Source: Pleomorphomonas oryzae DSM 16300
Lineage (GTDB): Bacteria > Pseudomonadota > Alphaproteobacteria > Rhizobiales > Pleomorphomonadaceae
Assembly (NCBI RefSeq): GCF_000422965.1
Contig: NZ_AUHB01000006.1
Location: 62,001 to 126,000 of the forward strand
Direction: 5' to 3'
DNA: 64,000 nucleotides
Notes under the pieces: generated by a model
What the model saw: only the letters and a program-made list of their open reading frames with translations
What the model was told of the DNA's origin: nothing
Database searches by the model: none
Made by a program: the position numbers and the translations under genes
Part shown: one piece after another, positions 19,432 to 27,939 of the stretch
How the letters are laid out: each line of letters opens with the position of its first letter
Numbering within the stretch: position 1 is the first letter of the stretch

Positions 19432-20615
19432 ACCGTCTGAAGAGCGGTGGCATGGTCCTGCTCGTCGATGACGAGGACCGGGAGAACGAGGGCGACCTCG
19501 TAGTCGCCGCCGAGTTTGCCACCCCCGAGGCCATTGCCTTCATGGCCAAGAAGGCCTGCGGCCTGATCTGCCTGGCGCTCACCGGTGAACAGATCGACCG
19601 GCTCGGCCTCAATCCCATGGTGGCGATGAACCGTGCCCGCCGCTCCACCGCCTTCACCGTCTCCATCGAGGCACGCGAAGGCATTACCACCGGCATATCG
19701 GCCTTTGACCGGGCGCATACCATCCGCGTCGCCGCCGATCCGGCCGTGGCGCCTGGCGCCATCGTCTCTCCGGGCCACGTCTTCCCGCTTCGGGCGGCCG
19801 AGGGCGGTGTACTTGCTCGTAACGGCCATACCGAGGGCGCGATCGATCTCGTCCGCCTGGCTGGACTGTCGCCCGCCGCCGTCATCTGCGAGGTGATGGG
19901 CGAAAGCGGCCACATGGCCCAACGGCCTGAACTCGACCAGTTCGCTAGGGAGCACGACATCCCCGTGCTCACCATCGCCGAGCTGGTGGAATACCGCTGG
20001 GCAACCGAGCCTCTGGTCGAGGAAGTGGCGAGCGCCGACCTTCCGACGGCTTATGCCGATGGGGTGCTGCGGGTCCATGCCTTCCGCAGCCTTGTCGACG
20101 GCGTTGAACACCTTGCCATCGTGCGTCGTCCCCTGGGCAAGACACCGCTCGTCCGCGTTCACTCCGAATGCCTGACTGGCGATGCGCTCGGTTCGCTCCG
20201 CTGCGACTGCGGTCCGCAACTGCACGAGGCGCAGCGACTGATTTCCGAGGACCCGGAGGGTGGCGTGGTGGTCTACCTGCGCGGCCAGGAAGGACGCGGC
20301 ATCGGCCTTGCCAACAAGATCCGCGCCTACGCGCTACAGGACGGCGGCCTCGACACGCTCGACGCCAACACGGCCCTCGGGCTGCCGGCCGATGCCCGCC
20401 ATTATGGGATCGCAGCGCAGATCCTGAAATCGCTCGGCATCGATCGACTGCGCCTGCTCTCCAACAACCCGGCCAAGGCCGACGCGCTCACCGGTTATGG
20501 CATCGATGTTGTCGGGCAAGTGCCGCTCATCATCCCGCCCAATCCGTTCAACCGCCGCTACCTCGCCACCAAGGGCCAGCGCTTCGGCCACAGCCTCTGC
20601 CAGCATGACTCCTGA
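19407..20615 (+). CDS. ribBA: Bifunctional DHBP synthase / GTP cyclohydrolase II
   Basis: A 402-residue fusion supplying both precursors of lumazine. The N-terminal DHBP synthase domain (1-200) has the acidic metal loop DDEDRENEGD (21-30) and GHTEGAIDL. The GTP cyclohydrolase II domain (about 205-400) has zinc ligands C255, C266 and C268 (C-x10-C-x-C) and the catalytic block RGQEGRGIGL. Both sets of key residues look intact, so both activities are expected. The C-terminus TKGQRFGH is typical of RibA. The start lies within the ribE reading region. Confidence 0.96.
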   Translation: MQALSRALNRLKSGGMVLLVDDEDRENEGDLVVAAEFATPEAIAFMAKKACGLICLALTGEQIDRLGLNPMVAMNRARRSTAFTVSIEAREGITTGISAFDRAHTIRVAADPAVAPGAIVSPGHVFPLRAAEGGVLARNGHTEGAIDLVRLAGLSPAAVICEVMGESGHMAQRPELDQFAREHDIPVLTIAELVEYRWATEPLVEEVASADLPTAYADGVLRVHAFRSLVDGVEHLAIVRRPLGKTPLVRVHSECLTGDALGSLRCDCGPQLHEAQRLISEDPEGGVVVYLRGQEGRGIGLANKIRAYALQDGGLDTLDANTALGLPADARHYGIAAQILKSLGIDRLRLLSNNPAKADALTGYGIDVVGQVPLIIPPNPFNRRYLATKGQRFGHSLCQHDS

Positions 20616-20622
20616 GGAACCA

Positions 20623-21078
20623 ATGACAGCTTCCCCCACCCCACCACGCCTTGCCGTCGTCGTCAGTCAGTTCAATCCGGAGGTGACCGGCGGCCTGCTC
20701 GCCGGCACGCGCCACGAACTTAAAGAACGCGGTGTGCCGCTGCACGATGCCGATGTCTTCTCGGCGCCCGGCGCTTTCGAGATCCCGCTTCTGGCGCAGA
20801 CCCTGGCCCAAAGCGGCCGCTACGCCGGCGTCATCTGTCTCGGCTGCGTTATCAAGGGCGATACGGCGCATTTCGAGTTCATCAGCCTCGGTGCCGCCAC
20901 CGGACTGATGCAGGCGACGCTCGCCACCGGCGTGCCGATCACCTTCGGCATCCTGACCACCTATACCGACGAGCAAGCCTTGGTCCGCAGCCGCGATGAC
21001 GCTGCCAACAAGGGCCGCGAAGCAGCCGCCGCCTGCGTCGAAGCGCTGGCGACGCTGGAGAAGATCAAGGCGGCCTGA
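20623..21078 (+). CDS. ribH: 6,7-dimethyl-8-ribityllumazine synthase
   Basis: A 151-residue lumazine synthase that joins the products of RibBA and RibD/phosphatase. Motifs seen are VVVSQFNPEVTGGLL, VFSAPGAFEIPLLAQ, CLGCVIKGDTAHFEFIS with its catalytic His, and the C-terminal ARNKGREAA-like segment AANKGREAAAACVEAL. The ATG at 20623 is preferred over one at 20605 because GAGGAACCA stands right before it. It is last in the rib operon. No nusB follows, unlike in many bacteria. Confidence 0.94.
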   Translation: MTASPTPPRLAVVVSQFNPEVTGGLLAGTRHELKERGVPLHDADVFSAPGAFEIPLLAQTLAQSGRYAGVICLGCVIKGDTAHFEFISLGAATGLMQATLATGVPITFGILTTYTDEQALVRSRDDAANKGREAAAACVEALATLEKIKAA

Positions 21079-21089
21079 TGTCCATAATG

Positions 21090-21119
21090 AAGACGGCGGC
21101 CCTTCCGGACCGCCGCCTT
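21090..21119. terminator. Hairpin between ribH and efeM
   Basis: The run AAGACGGCGGCCC pairs imperfectly with GGACCGCCGCCTT around a short TTCC loop, between the convergent ribH and efeM genes. It could end both transcripts. Confidence 0.6.
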
Positions 21120-21141
21120 CATCGTTTCGTTCAGCAGGCTT

Positions 21142-21960
21142 TCAATCGAGACCGAGCTTACCGCGCAAGGTCGAAAGATCCTCGGCCAGCGTATTGACGG
21201 ATGCCGCCAGCACCTTGCGATCATCTTCGGTGAGCTTGTCATATGTGACGTAGCCATCGCCGTCCTTGTATTTGGAAAGCGTCTTGTCGACGGTGTCGAA
21301 GTTGGCATCCACCGTCTTCAGGAAATCGGCTTCCTTGGCGGCAATCAGTGGCCGTACCAGCTCGACGATCTTGCGCGCCCCGTCGAAGTTGCCACGGAAA
21401 TCCCAGAGGTCGGTGTGGCTGTAGCGGTCTTCCTCGCCGGAAATCTTGGTGGCCGCCACTTCTTCCATCAACACGGCCGCGCCACCCACCACCTTCTCGG
21501 GCGGGAAGGTCAGCGAGGCGATGCGGCCTTCGAGCGCCTTGACGTCGACCAGCAGCTTGTCGGCCACCGGTGCCAGGCCATCGGTCGAGTTCTTCTCCCA
21601 CAGGCCATATTCGATGCGATGGAAGCCCGGGAATTCAGGATCCGCCTCGGCCTTCTCGTAATCGTCGGCGCGCGAGTCGATGGAAACGTCGAGGTCGGAG
21701 AACAGTTCAGCGATCGGCTCGATCGCCTCATAGGAGACACGCGTCGGTGCAAACAGTGCCTTGGCCTTGTCGACCTCACCGGCCTTTACCGCAGCGGTGA
21801 AGGCTGTCGTATCCTCGACGAGCTTGGCCACCTTCTCGGTCACGTAGATCTTGTACTCGGCGATCGGCTCGACAAGATCGAGGCTGGCTTGCTGGGCAAA
21901 GGCGCCGGACGAGACAATGAGCGCCAGCGCCGAGGCACCGACGAGGCCGGAAATACGCAT
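21142..21960 (-). CDS. efeM: EfeM-type periplasmic iron uptake protein (M75 domain only)
   Basis: A 272-residue secreted protein with a signal peptide (cleavage near AFAQ-QASL) and a single imelysin/M75 domain. The HxxE-type metal motif is seen as GFHRIEYGLW. It lacks the N-terminal cupredoxin domain of EfeO, which matches the EfeM class. It is the last gene of the efeU-efeO-efeB-efeM operon and probably helps pass ferrous iron to the EfeU permease. GGGAGACC precedes the ATG. Having EfeM in addition to full-length EfeO in one operon is notable. Confidence 0.85.
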   Translation of the reverse strand: MRISGLVGASALALIVSSGAFAQQASLDLVEPIAEYKIYVTEKVAKLVEDTTAFTAAVKAGEVDKAKALFAPTRVSYEAIEPIAELFSDLDVSIDSRADDYEKAEADPEFPGFHRIEYGLWEKNSTDGLAPVADKLLVDVKALEGRIASLTFPPEKVVGGAAVLMEEVAATKISGEEDRYSHTDLWDFRGNFDGARKIVELVRPLIAAKEADFLKTVDANFDTVDKTLSKYKDGDGYVTYDKLTEDDRKVLAASVNTLAEDLSTLRGKLGLD

Positions 21961-21994
21961 GTTTCGGTCTCCCTTCGTAAAAATGGATTTGCGA

Positions 21995-23302
21995 TCAGAC
22001 GCCGCGCGCAGCAGCGATCAGCGAACTGCCGAGATAGTCAGCAGCGTCGCGAATTCCGGGAAGCGTATAGAAGAAGCCGCCGCCGACGGGTTTGATGTAT
22101 TCCTCGAGCGGCTCGCCGTTGAGCTTACGCTGGACGGTGATGAAGCCCCGCTCAAGGTTCGCCTGATAGCAGATGAACAGCAGTCCTTGATCGAGCTGAC
22201 CGGAACGGGTGACGCCGTTGGAGTAATTGAACGGCCGGCGAAGAATGGTATGCGCCTTGGACGCCTCATCACGGGCGTTGGCGAGGCGGATGTGGGCATC
22301 GAGGGGCGTTGCCTTGCCCTCGGGATCGGCGGTGAAATTGGGCAGGTCGAACTCATGGCCATCCCGACGATCGAGTGGCGCTCCACTCATCTTGGTACGG
22401 CCGATGATGCGCTCCTGCTCGCCGAATGGCGTGCGATCCCAGCGCTCGACGAAATTGCGGATGATGCGGACCACCTGATAGCTGCCACCCATCGCCCAGG
22501 CGGGCTCACCATCCTCCGGTCCGACCCAGACCACGCGATCCATCTCGGTGGAGTCCGAAGAGTTCGGATTGGCGGTACCGTCGCGGAAGCCGAGAAAATT
22601 GCGGGCGCTCTCGACCCGACCGCCCGGCCCGGGCGTGATCACCGGCACGTTGCCCTCCTGCTTCCATTTCAGGATCATCTGGCGGCTCGACGCCTTGATG
22701 ATGTCCCGGAGCGCGTGGATCGTCGTGTCCTGCGTATTGGCGCAGATCTGAACCGTCAGGTCGCCATGGCAGAGTTCGGCATCGAGCGCATCATTGGGGA
22801 AACGAGTCATCCGCGTGAGGTGTTTTGGCTTCAGGGGGGCGAGCCACGGCCGTCCATCGAACAGCGATGCGCCAACGGAAACGGTGATCGTCAGGTTGTC
22901 GGGCCGCACCGTCGGTCCCAGCAGACCGGAGTCGGGCGGCGGCAGTTTGGCATCGAGCACAGGCACCGGACCGCCAACGGTGAGAAAGGCGATACGCGCC
23001 GTCAGCGTGCGGAACAGCGTCTCGAGCTCACCTGTGTCCTTGGCCAATACGTCGAAGCTCGCCACCATGCCATTGGCCGGGCGCGCGTTGACAATGCCGG
23101 CCTGATGGACGCCGAGATAGGAAACGTGGTCGAGCTGGCTTGCTGCGTTGGCAACCGGCGCATCGGCGACCGAGTGATGTACGGTTTCGGCATGTGCGAC
23201 GCCAGCCAGCGAGCCGCCAAGCGCTGTGGCGCCGAGGCCCTTCAACAATCGACGACGATCGAGGGCATGGGAGGAGCGGCGAAGGTCCTTCGGATCGAGC
23301 AT
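21995..23302 (-). CDS. efeB: EfeB, Tat-exported DyP-type heme peroxidase
   Basis: A 435-residue DyP-family peroxidase. A twin-arginine signal (DRRRLLKGLG, about residues 15-24) with a following hydrophobic stretch and AHA-ET cleavage region predicts folded export with heme. The DyP hallmark GFRDGTANP is present. In EfeUOB systems the enzyme is thought to oxidise ferrous iron or release iron from heme in the periplasm. GGAGTAACC precedes the ATG, and the gap to efeO is five bases, so the two are co-transcribed. Confidence 0.93.
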   Translation of the reverse strand: MLDPKDLRRSSHALDRRRLLKGLGATALGGSLAGVAHAETVHHSVADAPVANAASQLDHVSYLGVHQAGIVNARPANGMVASFDVLAKDTGELETLFRTLTARIAFLTVGGPVPVLDAKLPPPDSGLLGPTVRPDNLTITVSVGASLFDGRPWLAPLKPKHLTRMTRFPNDALDAELCHGDLTVQICANTQDTTIHALRDIIKASSRQMILKWKQEGNVPVITPGPGGRVESARNFLGFRDGTANPNSSDSTEMDRVVWVGPEDGEPAWAMGGSYQVVRIIRNFVERWDRTPFGEQERIIGRTKMSGAPLDRRDGHEFDLPNFTADPEGKATPLDAHIRLANARDEASKAHTILRRPFNYSNGVTRSGQLDQGLLFICYQANLERGFITVQRKLNGEPLEEYIKPVGGGFFYTLPGIRDAADYLGSSLIAAARGV

Positions 23303-23307
23303 GATGG

Positions 23308-24498
23308 TTACTCCAGGCCCAGGGCCGGATTAATCCGGTCGATGGCGTCTGCAAGTGTTGCAAAGCTGGTGGCCAGCGCCTTGCGCGCCTCTGGCGATAC
23401 GGCGGCGTACGCAGGGGGAACGGCAGTCGCTCCCGCAAGCTTGCCGATATCGCCTCTCGTCGCCACAAACGCATCGGTCACGGCTTTGGCCATATCAGGA
23501 GAAGCTTCGGCAACGAGCGGCAACAGCAACGACACCGGCTTCTCAAGTCCATCGACGGCAGCGGCAAACTCAGTGAGATCGTCTCCCGCATAGAGGCTGT
23601 CGCCGGAGATCACCGGTCCCTCGGCAAGCCGACGTGCTTCGCGCGCCGCGTTGCCGGCGAGATCGGCCGGCTCGAACTTCATGACCTTGAGGCGGTCGCG
23701 CAGAACGGTCGTATCGGAAGCCAGTTTGTCGACAACGGGCTTGAGATCGGCTGTTGCGTTCTGCCGCCACAAGCCGAACTCCACGCGGTGGAAGCCCGTG
23801 AAGGCGGGGTCTTGCTCGCGCCCCGCAAGATAGGCAGCCACCGGATCGATGGCATTCTCGAGATCGGCAATGCGGCCACTCACCGCTTCGACGTGCCGGT
23901 AGGCGGTCCGGCCGGCAGCATAGGCGGTACGCGCCGCGGCAAGATCGCCTGCGTCCACTGCCGTCGCAAGCGCAGTTGTTGCCTGGACCATCTGGCCCGA
24001 CTGCAGGGCGAGGTAGACCTTGTATTCCGACAGCGGGCCAATGAAGGCCTTGAGCGGCGGTTTCGCCTTCTCCGCGTCCGAGTGAGCGGAGGCCGTCACC
24101 GTCAGTTTGCCGCGCGGATTAGACAATAGGCCGCAGGTGATGTCGTAGACGCCGGGCTTGAGGCGCGCCGTGAGCTGCGACCGGAAACCGGGGGCGATAT
24201 TCTCGCGCTCCTCGATCACCATGACACCGTCGAGAATTTCCCACTCGATCGGCCGGTTCGAGGCATTCTCGATGTCGAAGACGCTGCGGCCAGCCGGCAC
24301 CGTCAGGTCCATCGGCTCGCATGTCTTTTCCCCGACGCGAACGGCTATGGAGCCAGCTTCAACCGGCTTGGCTGCTTTCTGCGACGCGAGATAGAAGGCG
24401 CCGCCACCGGCAAGTACCAGCACGGCCGCCCCGGCGAGGGCAATAGTCGTCAATCGCGACGACGGGACGCCGGCGCGTTGCGGATCGGGCGAAGACAT
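23308..24498 (-). CDS. efeO: EfeO, cupredoxin-M75 iron-binding protein
   Basis: A 396-residue periplasmic protein. An N-terminal hydrophobic segment (about 15-33) acts as signal or anchor. A cupredoxin domain follows (about 45-130: VRVGEKTCEPMDLTVPAG through ITCGLLSNPRGK), then an M75/imelysin domain with the GFHRVEFGLW metal motif. It is thought to bind and oxidise iron for the EfeU permease. AAAAGAGGTAACA precedes the ATG. It lies two bases after efeU. Confidence 0.93.
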   Translation of the reverse strand: MSSPDPQRAGVPSSRLTTIALAGAAVLVLAGGGAFYLASQKAAKPVEAGSIAVRVGEKTCEPMDLTVPAGRSVFDIENASNRPIEWEILDGVMVIEERENIAPGFRSQLTARLKPGVYDITCGLLSNPRGKLTVTASAHSDAEKAKPPLKAFIGPLSEYKVYLALQSGQMVQATTALATAVDAGDLAAARTAYAAGRTAYRHVEAVSGRIADLENAIDPVAAYLAGREQDPAFTGFHRVEFGLWRQNATADLKPVVDKLASDTTVLRDRLKVMKFEPADLAGNAAREARRLAEGPVISGDSLYAGDDLTEFAAAVDGLEKPVSLLLPLVAEASPDMAKAVTDAFVATRGDIGKLAGATAVPPAYAAVSPEARKALATSFATLADAIDRINPALGLE

Positions 24499-24500
24499 TG

Positions 24501-25346
24501 TTACCTCTTTTCGGTCCCGCTGATCGCCGGCCTCATAAAGGTCGGCCGCACGGGTTTCAAAAACAGCGTCAGTGTGACGACGAGGAAGGCGACATAAAGC
24601 CCCGCCTCGCCGACGGTCGGCGCTTCCTGATAGTTGAACACGCCGGACAGAACCGTGCCGAGGACGCTCGACACCGGCAGCGTGTCGGACAGATCGTAGA
24701 CGCGCGCCTGGAGGAGGTTCCAGAGACCTGCCTCATGCAGGCTGCGCAGACTGGCAGCGGCGAGCCCCGCCGCGACAACAAGAATGAAGATGCCCGTCCA
24801 ACGGAAGAAGCGCCTGAGATCGAGGCGGATGCCGCCGCAATAAAGCGCATACCCCAGAGCGACCGCGACCAGCAAACCAAGGAGAGCACCGACCGGCGCC
24901 GCAGCGCCCGGGCTCTGCTGGAATACCGCAAGCAGGAAGAACACGGATTCGAGCCCCTCGCGGCCCACGGCGAAGAAGGTCATGCCGATCAGAGCCCAGG
25001 TAGCGCCCTTCGGCGCCCGCATGGCCGCGTCGATGGCTCCGTGCAGCTCGCCCTTGATCGAGCGGGCGGCCCGACGCATCCAGAACACCATGCTGACCAG
25101 AACGATCACCGCGACAAAGCCGATGATCGCTTCGAACAGCTCTTGCGCCTTCTGGGGAAATTCGGCAGCCATCAGTTGGAGCACCGCGCCGGCAAATAGC
25201 GACAACGCCACGGCAAGCAACACGCCCACCCAGATGACCGGCAGAAAGGCGCTTCGACCCGTCTGCTTGAGATAGCTTGCAATGATCCCGGTCACCAGCG
25301 CGGCTTCGATACCTTCACGCAGCATGATGAGAAATGGCGCCAGCAC
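24501..25346 (-). CDS. efeU: EfeU/FTR1-family iron permease
   Basis: A 281-residue inner-membrane permease with about seven helices. It carries two REGxE iron-translocation motifs, REGIEAA in the first helix and REGLESV in the fourth. The GTG start at 25346 is proposed because GGAG stands six bases before it and the family's conserved start (LAPFLIMLREGIEAAL) follows at once; the longer frame to 25442 would cover a perfect palindrome that looks regulatory. It heads the efeUOBM operon. Confidence 0.9.
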   Translation of the reverse strand: MLAPFLIMLREGIEAALVTGIIASYLKQTGRSAFLPVIWVGVLLAVALSLFAGAVLQLMAAEFPQKAQELFEAIIGFVAVIVLVSMVFWMRRAARSIKGELHGAIDAAMRAPKGATWALIGMTFFAVGREGLESVFFLLAVFQQSPGAAAPVGALLGLLVAVALGYALYCGGIRLDLRRFFRWTGIFILVVAAGLAAASLRSLHEAGLWNLLQARVYDLSDTLPVSSVLGTVLSGVFNYQEAPTVGEAGLYVAFLVVTLTLFLKPVRPTFMRPAISGTEKR

Positions 25347-25670
25347 TCCGGTCTCCTGCCGATCAATAAGCTGACTATTGCTTTCAACATTTAAGCCCGA
25401 CCTGTCAATAGCGACGCCGATGTTTTTGCGAGTCACTCGCAAATATACTCGTCACCACGGCCATAGACCCAATATGATTCACAACATGAAGTAGCTTGAA
25501 TCGATCTGTGAGGAGCCTTGAATCACTGCGCGAGCTAGCAATCGCCCCATAGCGGATTCACTACATTAACAAAGACAATATAATTGTATATTTCAATATA
25601 TTAATGCATAGATCTCATGTAGCGCTTCAATTTCCAGAGTGACCTTATCCGACCTCGCAGAGTCAACGGT
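25347..25670. other. efeU upstream region
   Basis: 324 bases between efeU and the hutH-like gene, both on minus. It contains a 19-bp palindrome (25425-25443), a TTGACA on the minus strand at 25403-25408, two direct repeats of CTTGAATC (25495-25502 and 25517-25524, 22 bases apart) and a very AT-rich tract at about 25560-25615. No gene was seen. Confidence 0.6.
25425..25443. promoter_or_regulatory. Perfect palindrome, candidate iron-responsive operator
   Basis: TTTGCGAGTCACTCGCAAA is a perfect 9-1-9 palindrome 79-97 bases upstream of the proposed efeU start. Its inner TGCGAGT-C-ACTCGCA has the 7-1-7 form of Fur-superfamily operators. Position before an iron uptake operon suggests Fur/Mur-type control. 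Confidence 0.6.
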
Positions 25671-27152
25671 TCAGGCTGGTGATGCTGTTCGGATAAGATC
25701 AGCCGCCGAGGCCATGTCATCCGCCAACGGGCGATCATCAGCATAGGGCGCAACGACACTACGCAGCTGCCGATAAAGACATTCCGTACCAGCCGCCCGG
25801 CCCTCATGCCGGAACTCGTGCGCTTGGCCCGCAGCCAACAACTCAATGCCGAGGATAGCCTCGGCATTTTCGATCACTGAAAGTGCCTTCAGCGACGCCG
25901 GCGTTGCATGGCTGAGGTGGTCCTCCTGCAGCGCCGATGTGATCCCACCGTCAAGACCGGCGGGGAGCGACAGGCGGCGGTTCTCATTGACCAGCGATAC
26001 CGCCGCATACTGGGCGATCATGAAGCCGGAGCTGACGCCGCTGTCCGCTGCGAGAAAGGCCGGCAGCCCACTGACCAGCGGATTGACCAGCCTGTCGAGG
26101 CGGCGCTCGGCCATGGCAGCCACCTCGGCGACGGCGATGGCCAGTTGGTCGAGCGCGTGGCCCATGGCGGCACCGACCGCGTGGGCTTCCGAATGAACGC
26201 CCGGCTCGTCCGGTGTGCCGACGATGGCGGGATTATCCGACACAGACGCGAGCTCGCGTGACACAACATCGGCAACGGCTGTGAAGACATCGCGCGCCGC
26301 CCCATGCACATGCGGCACGGCGCGCATCGACAGCGCGTCCTGCGTCTTTCGCCCCGCACCGGCTGCAATGATGCCGCTGCCGGCAAGTCGATCTCGCAAC
26401 GTCGCGCCGACGACCTGCAGGGAGGACGGAGCCCTAAGCGACAAGGCAACCGGATCGAAGGCCGCCGGATTGCCCATCAGCGCCTCGATGGTCAGCGCGG
26501 CGATGGCGTCGGCCCAATCAAGCACCCGCTCGGCCCGCTTCAGTGCCAGTGACGCCAACCCGGTCGCGCAGGGAATGCCGTTGACCAGCGACAGCCCCTC
26601 CTTGGCCACCAGTTCCAGCGGAGCGAGACCGGCAGCCGCCAGCGCTTCCGCGCCGGTGACCGTTTTGCCGCCAACCAGCGCCCGACCGGCGCCGATCAGC
26701 ACCAGGGCGATATGCGCCATATGGCTGAGGTAGCCAACCGACCCCTTGGCCGGCACCAACGGCGTTACGCCAGCGTTGAGCAACCTCACCAACGCCTCGA
26801 CCACCTCCAACCTGACGCCGGAATAGCCAAGCGCGTAGTTGCTGACGGCCGTTGCCATGATCGCCCGCGTCTCGACGATGCCAAGCGGCGCGCCGATCCC
26901 GGTGGCGTGGCTCATCAGGATGTTATGCGACAGCTGTCGTTGCAACGGCCGGTCCACCACCACGTCGCACAGCGCACCGACACCGGTATTGACACCATAG
27001 GCGCGAATGCCCTTGTCGACGATCGCTTCGACAACGGCGCGGGCGTTGGTAATGCGCCGCTTGGCTGCGCCAGAAAGCTCAAGACGCGCCCCGTCGGCAA
27101 CGGCGGCGACATCGCGCCAGCCGAGATGGGTATCCACGACGATCTCAGTCAT
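25671..27152 (-). CDS. Histidine ammonia-lyase-like protein lacking the MIO motif
   Basis: A 493-residue member of the HAL/PAL fold. Lyase landmarks are the Tyr loop YGVNTGVG (52-59), KTQDALSMRAVPHVHG, EVAAMAERRLDRLVNP and LQEDHLSHA. At the site where HutH has GSVGASGDLAP, this protein reads GSVGYLSHMA (137-146): the Ala-Ser-Gly that cyclises into the MIO cofactor is missing, and the region is about three residues shorter. The bases read cleanly, with no frameshift. It is last in an operon with hutF and an amino-acid ABC transporter. It may be a non-lyase paralogue (HutH2-like) or act by another mechanism. GAGGG precedes the ATG. Confidence 0.85.
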   Translation of the reverse strand: MTEIVVDTHLGWRDVAAVADGARLELSGAAKRRITNARAVVEAIVDKGIRAYGVNTGVGALCDVVVDRPLQRQLSHNILMSHATGIGAPLGIVETRAIMATAVSNYALGYSGVRLEVVEALVRLLNAGVTPLVPAKGSVGYLSHMAHIALVLIGAGRALVGGKTVTGAEALAAAGLAPLELVAKEGLSLVNGIPCATGLASLALKRAERVLDWADAIAALTIEALMGNPAAFDPVALSLRAPSSLQVVGATLRDRLAGSGIIAAGAGRKTQDALSMRAVPHVHGAARDVFTAVADVVSRELASVSDNPAIVGTPDEPGVHSEAHAVGAAMGHALDQLAIAVAEVAAMAERRLDRLVNPLVSGLPAFLAADSGVSSGFMIAQYAAVSLVNENRRLSLPAGLDGGITSALQEDHLSHATPASLKALSVIENAEAILGIELLAAGQAHEFRHEGRAAGTECLYRQLRSVVAPYADDRPLADDMASAADLIRTASPA

Positions 27153-27159
27153 GACGCCC

Positions 27160-27939
27160 TCAGGCCTGGAAGTTACCGATGAACTGGCGGAAGCGCTCGG
27201 AGTCGGAGTTGGTGAAGATGTCCTCCGGCGCGCCATCGGCCTCGACGACGCCTTCGTGCAGGAACATCACCCTGTCAGACACATTGCGGGCGAAAGCCAT
27301 TTCATGGGTGACCACCAGCATGGTCCGCCCTTCCTCGGCAAGCGCCCGCATCACCTTCAGCACTTCTCCGACCAATTCCGGATCGAGCGCCGAAGTTGGC
27401 TCGTCAAATAGCAGCGCCTTCGGCTGCATGGCCAGCGCCCGGGCGATAGCCGCACGCTGCTGCTGGCCGCCGGAGAGGTGGGCGGGATAATAGTTGCGTC
27501 GCTCGGCAAGGCCGACCTTTTCGAGCAGTGCCTCCGCTTCGGCGATGCACTCGGCCTTCGGACGCTTCAGGACGTGCACCGGCCCCTCGATCAGGTTCTG
27601 CAACACCGTCATGTGGGACCAGAGATTGAAGCTCTGGAATACCATGGCGAGCTCGGAGCGGATGCGGTCGACCTGCTTGCGATCGGCCGGCATCAGCGAT
27701 CCGGCCCGATTGCGCTTCATGGCGATCGTTTCACCGGCAACGGTGATCTCGCCCTCGTCCGGCGTCTCCAGAAGATTGATGCAGCGCAGGAAGGTGCTCT
27801 TGCCGGAGCCGGAGGCACCGAGGATGGAGATCACGTCACCATCGTTGGCATCGAGCGAGATGCCGCGCAGAACTTCGTGCTGGCCGAAGGACTTGTGGAT
27901 GTTGCGGACCGAAATTGCCGGTACCGGGGCGTCAGCCAT
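27160..27939 (-). CDS. Amino-acid ABC transporter ATP-binding protein, HisP-like
   Basis: A 259-residue polar amino acid ATPase. Walker A GASGSGKST (41-49), Q-loop MVFQSFNLW, signature LSGGQQQRAAIARAL, Walker B ALLFDEPTSALD and VTHEM are intact; the inserted segment around RNRAGSLMPADRKQVDRIRSELAMVF is typical of HisP/histidine uptake. The ATG at 27939 follows GGGAGAGGTT and overlaps the end of the permease gene. Histidine or urocanate is the likely substrate because the operon also holds hutF. Confidence 0.92.
   Translation of the reverse strand: MADAPVPAISVRNIHKSFGQHEVLRGISLDANDGDVISILGASGSGKSTFLRCINLLETPDEGEITVAGETIAMKRNRAGSLMPADRKQVDRIRSELAMVFQSFNLWSHMTVLQNLIEGPVHVLKRPKAECIAEAEALLEKVGLAERRNYYPAHLSGGQQQRAAIARALAMQPKALLFDEPTSALDPELVGEVLKVMRALAEEGRTMLVVTHEMAFARNVSDRVMFLHEGVVEADGAPEDIFTNSDSERFRQFIGNFQA

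Noticed and set aside
21851-23593. A 580-codon frame on plus across efeB and efeM
   Set aside because: It spans two real minus-strand genes and their gap; EfeB and EfeM motifs and start sites are decisive.
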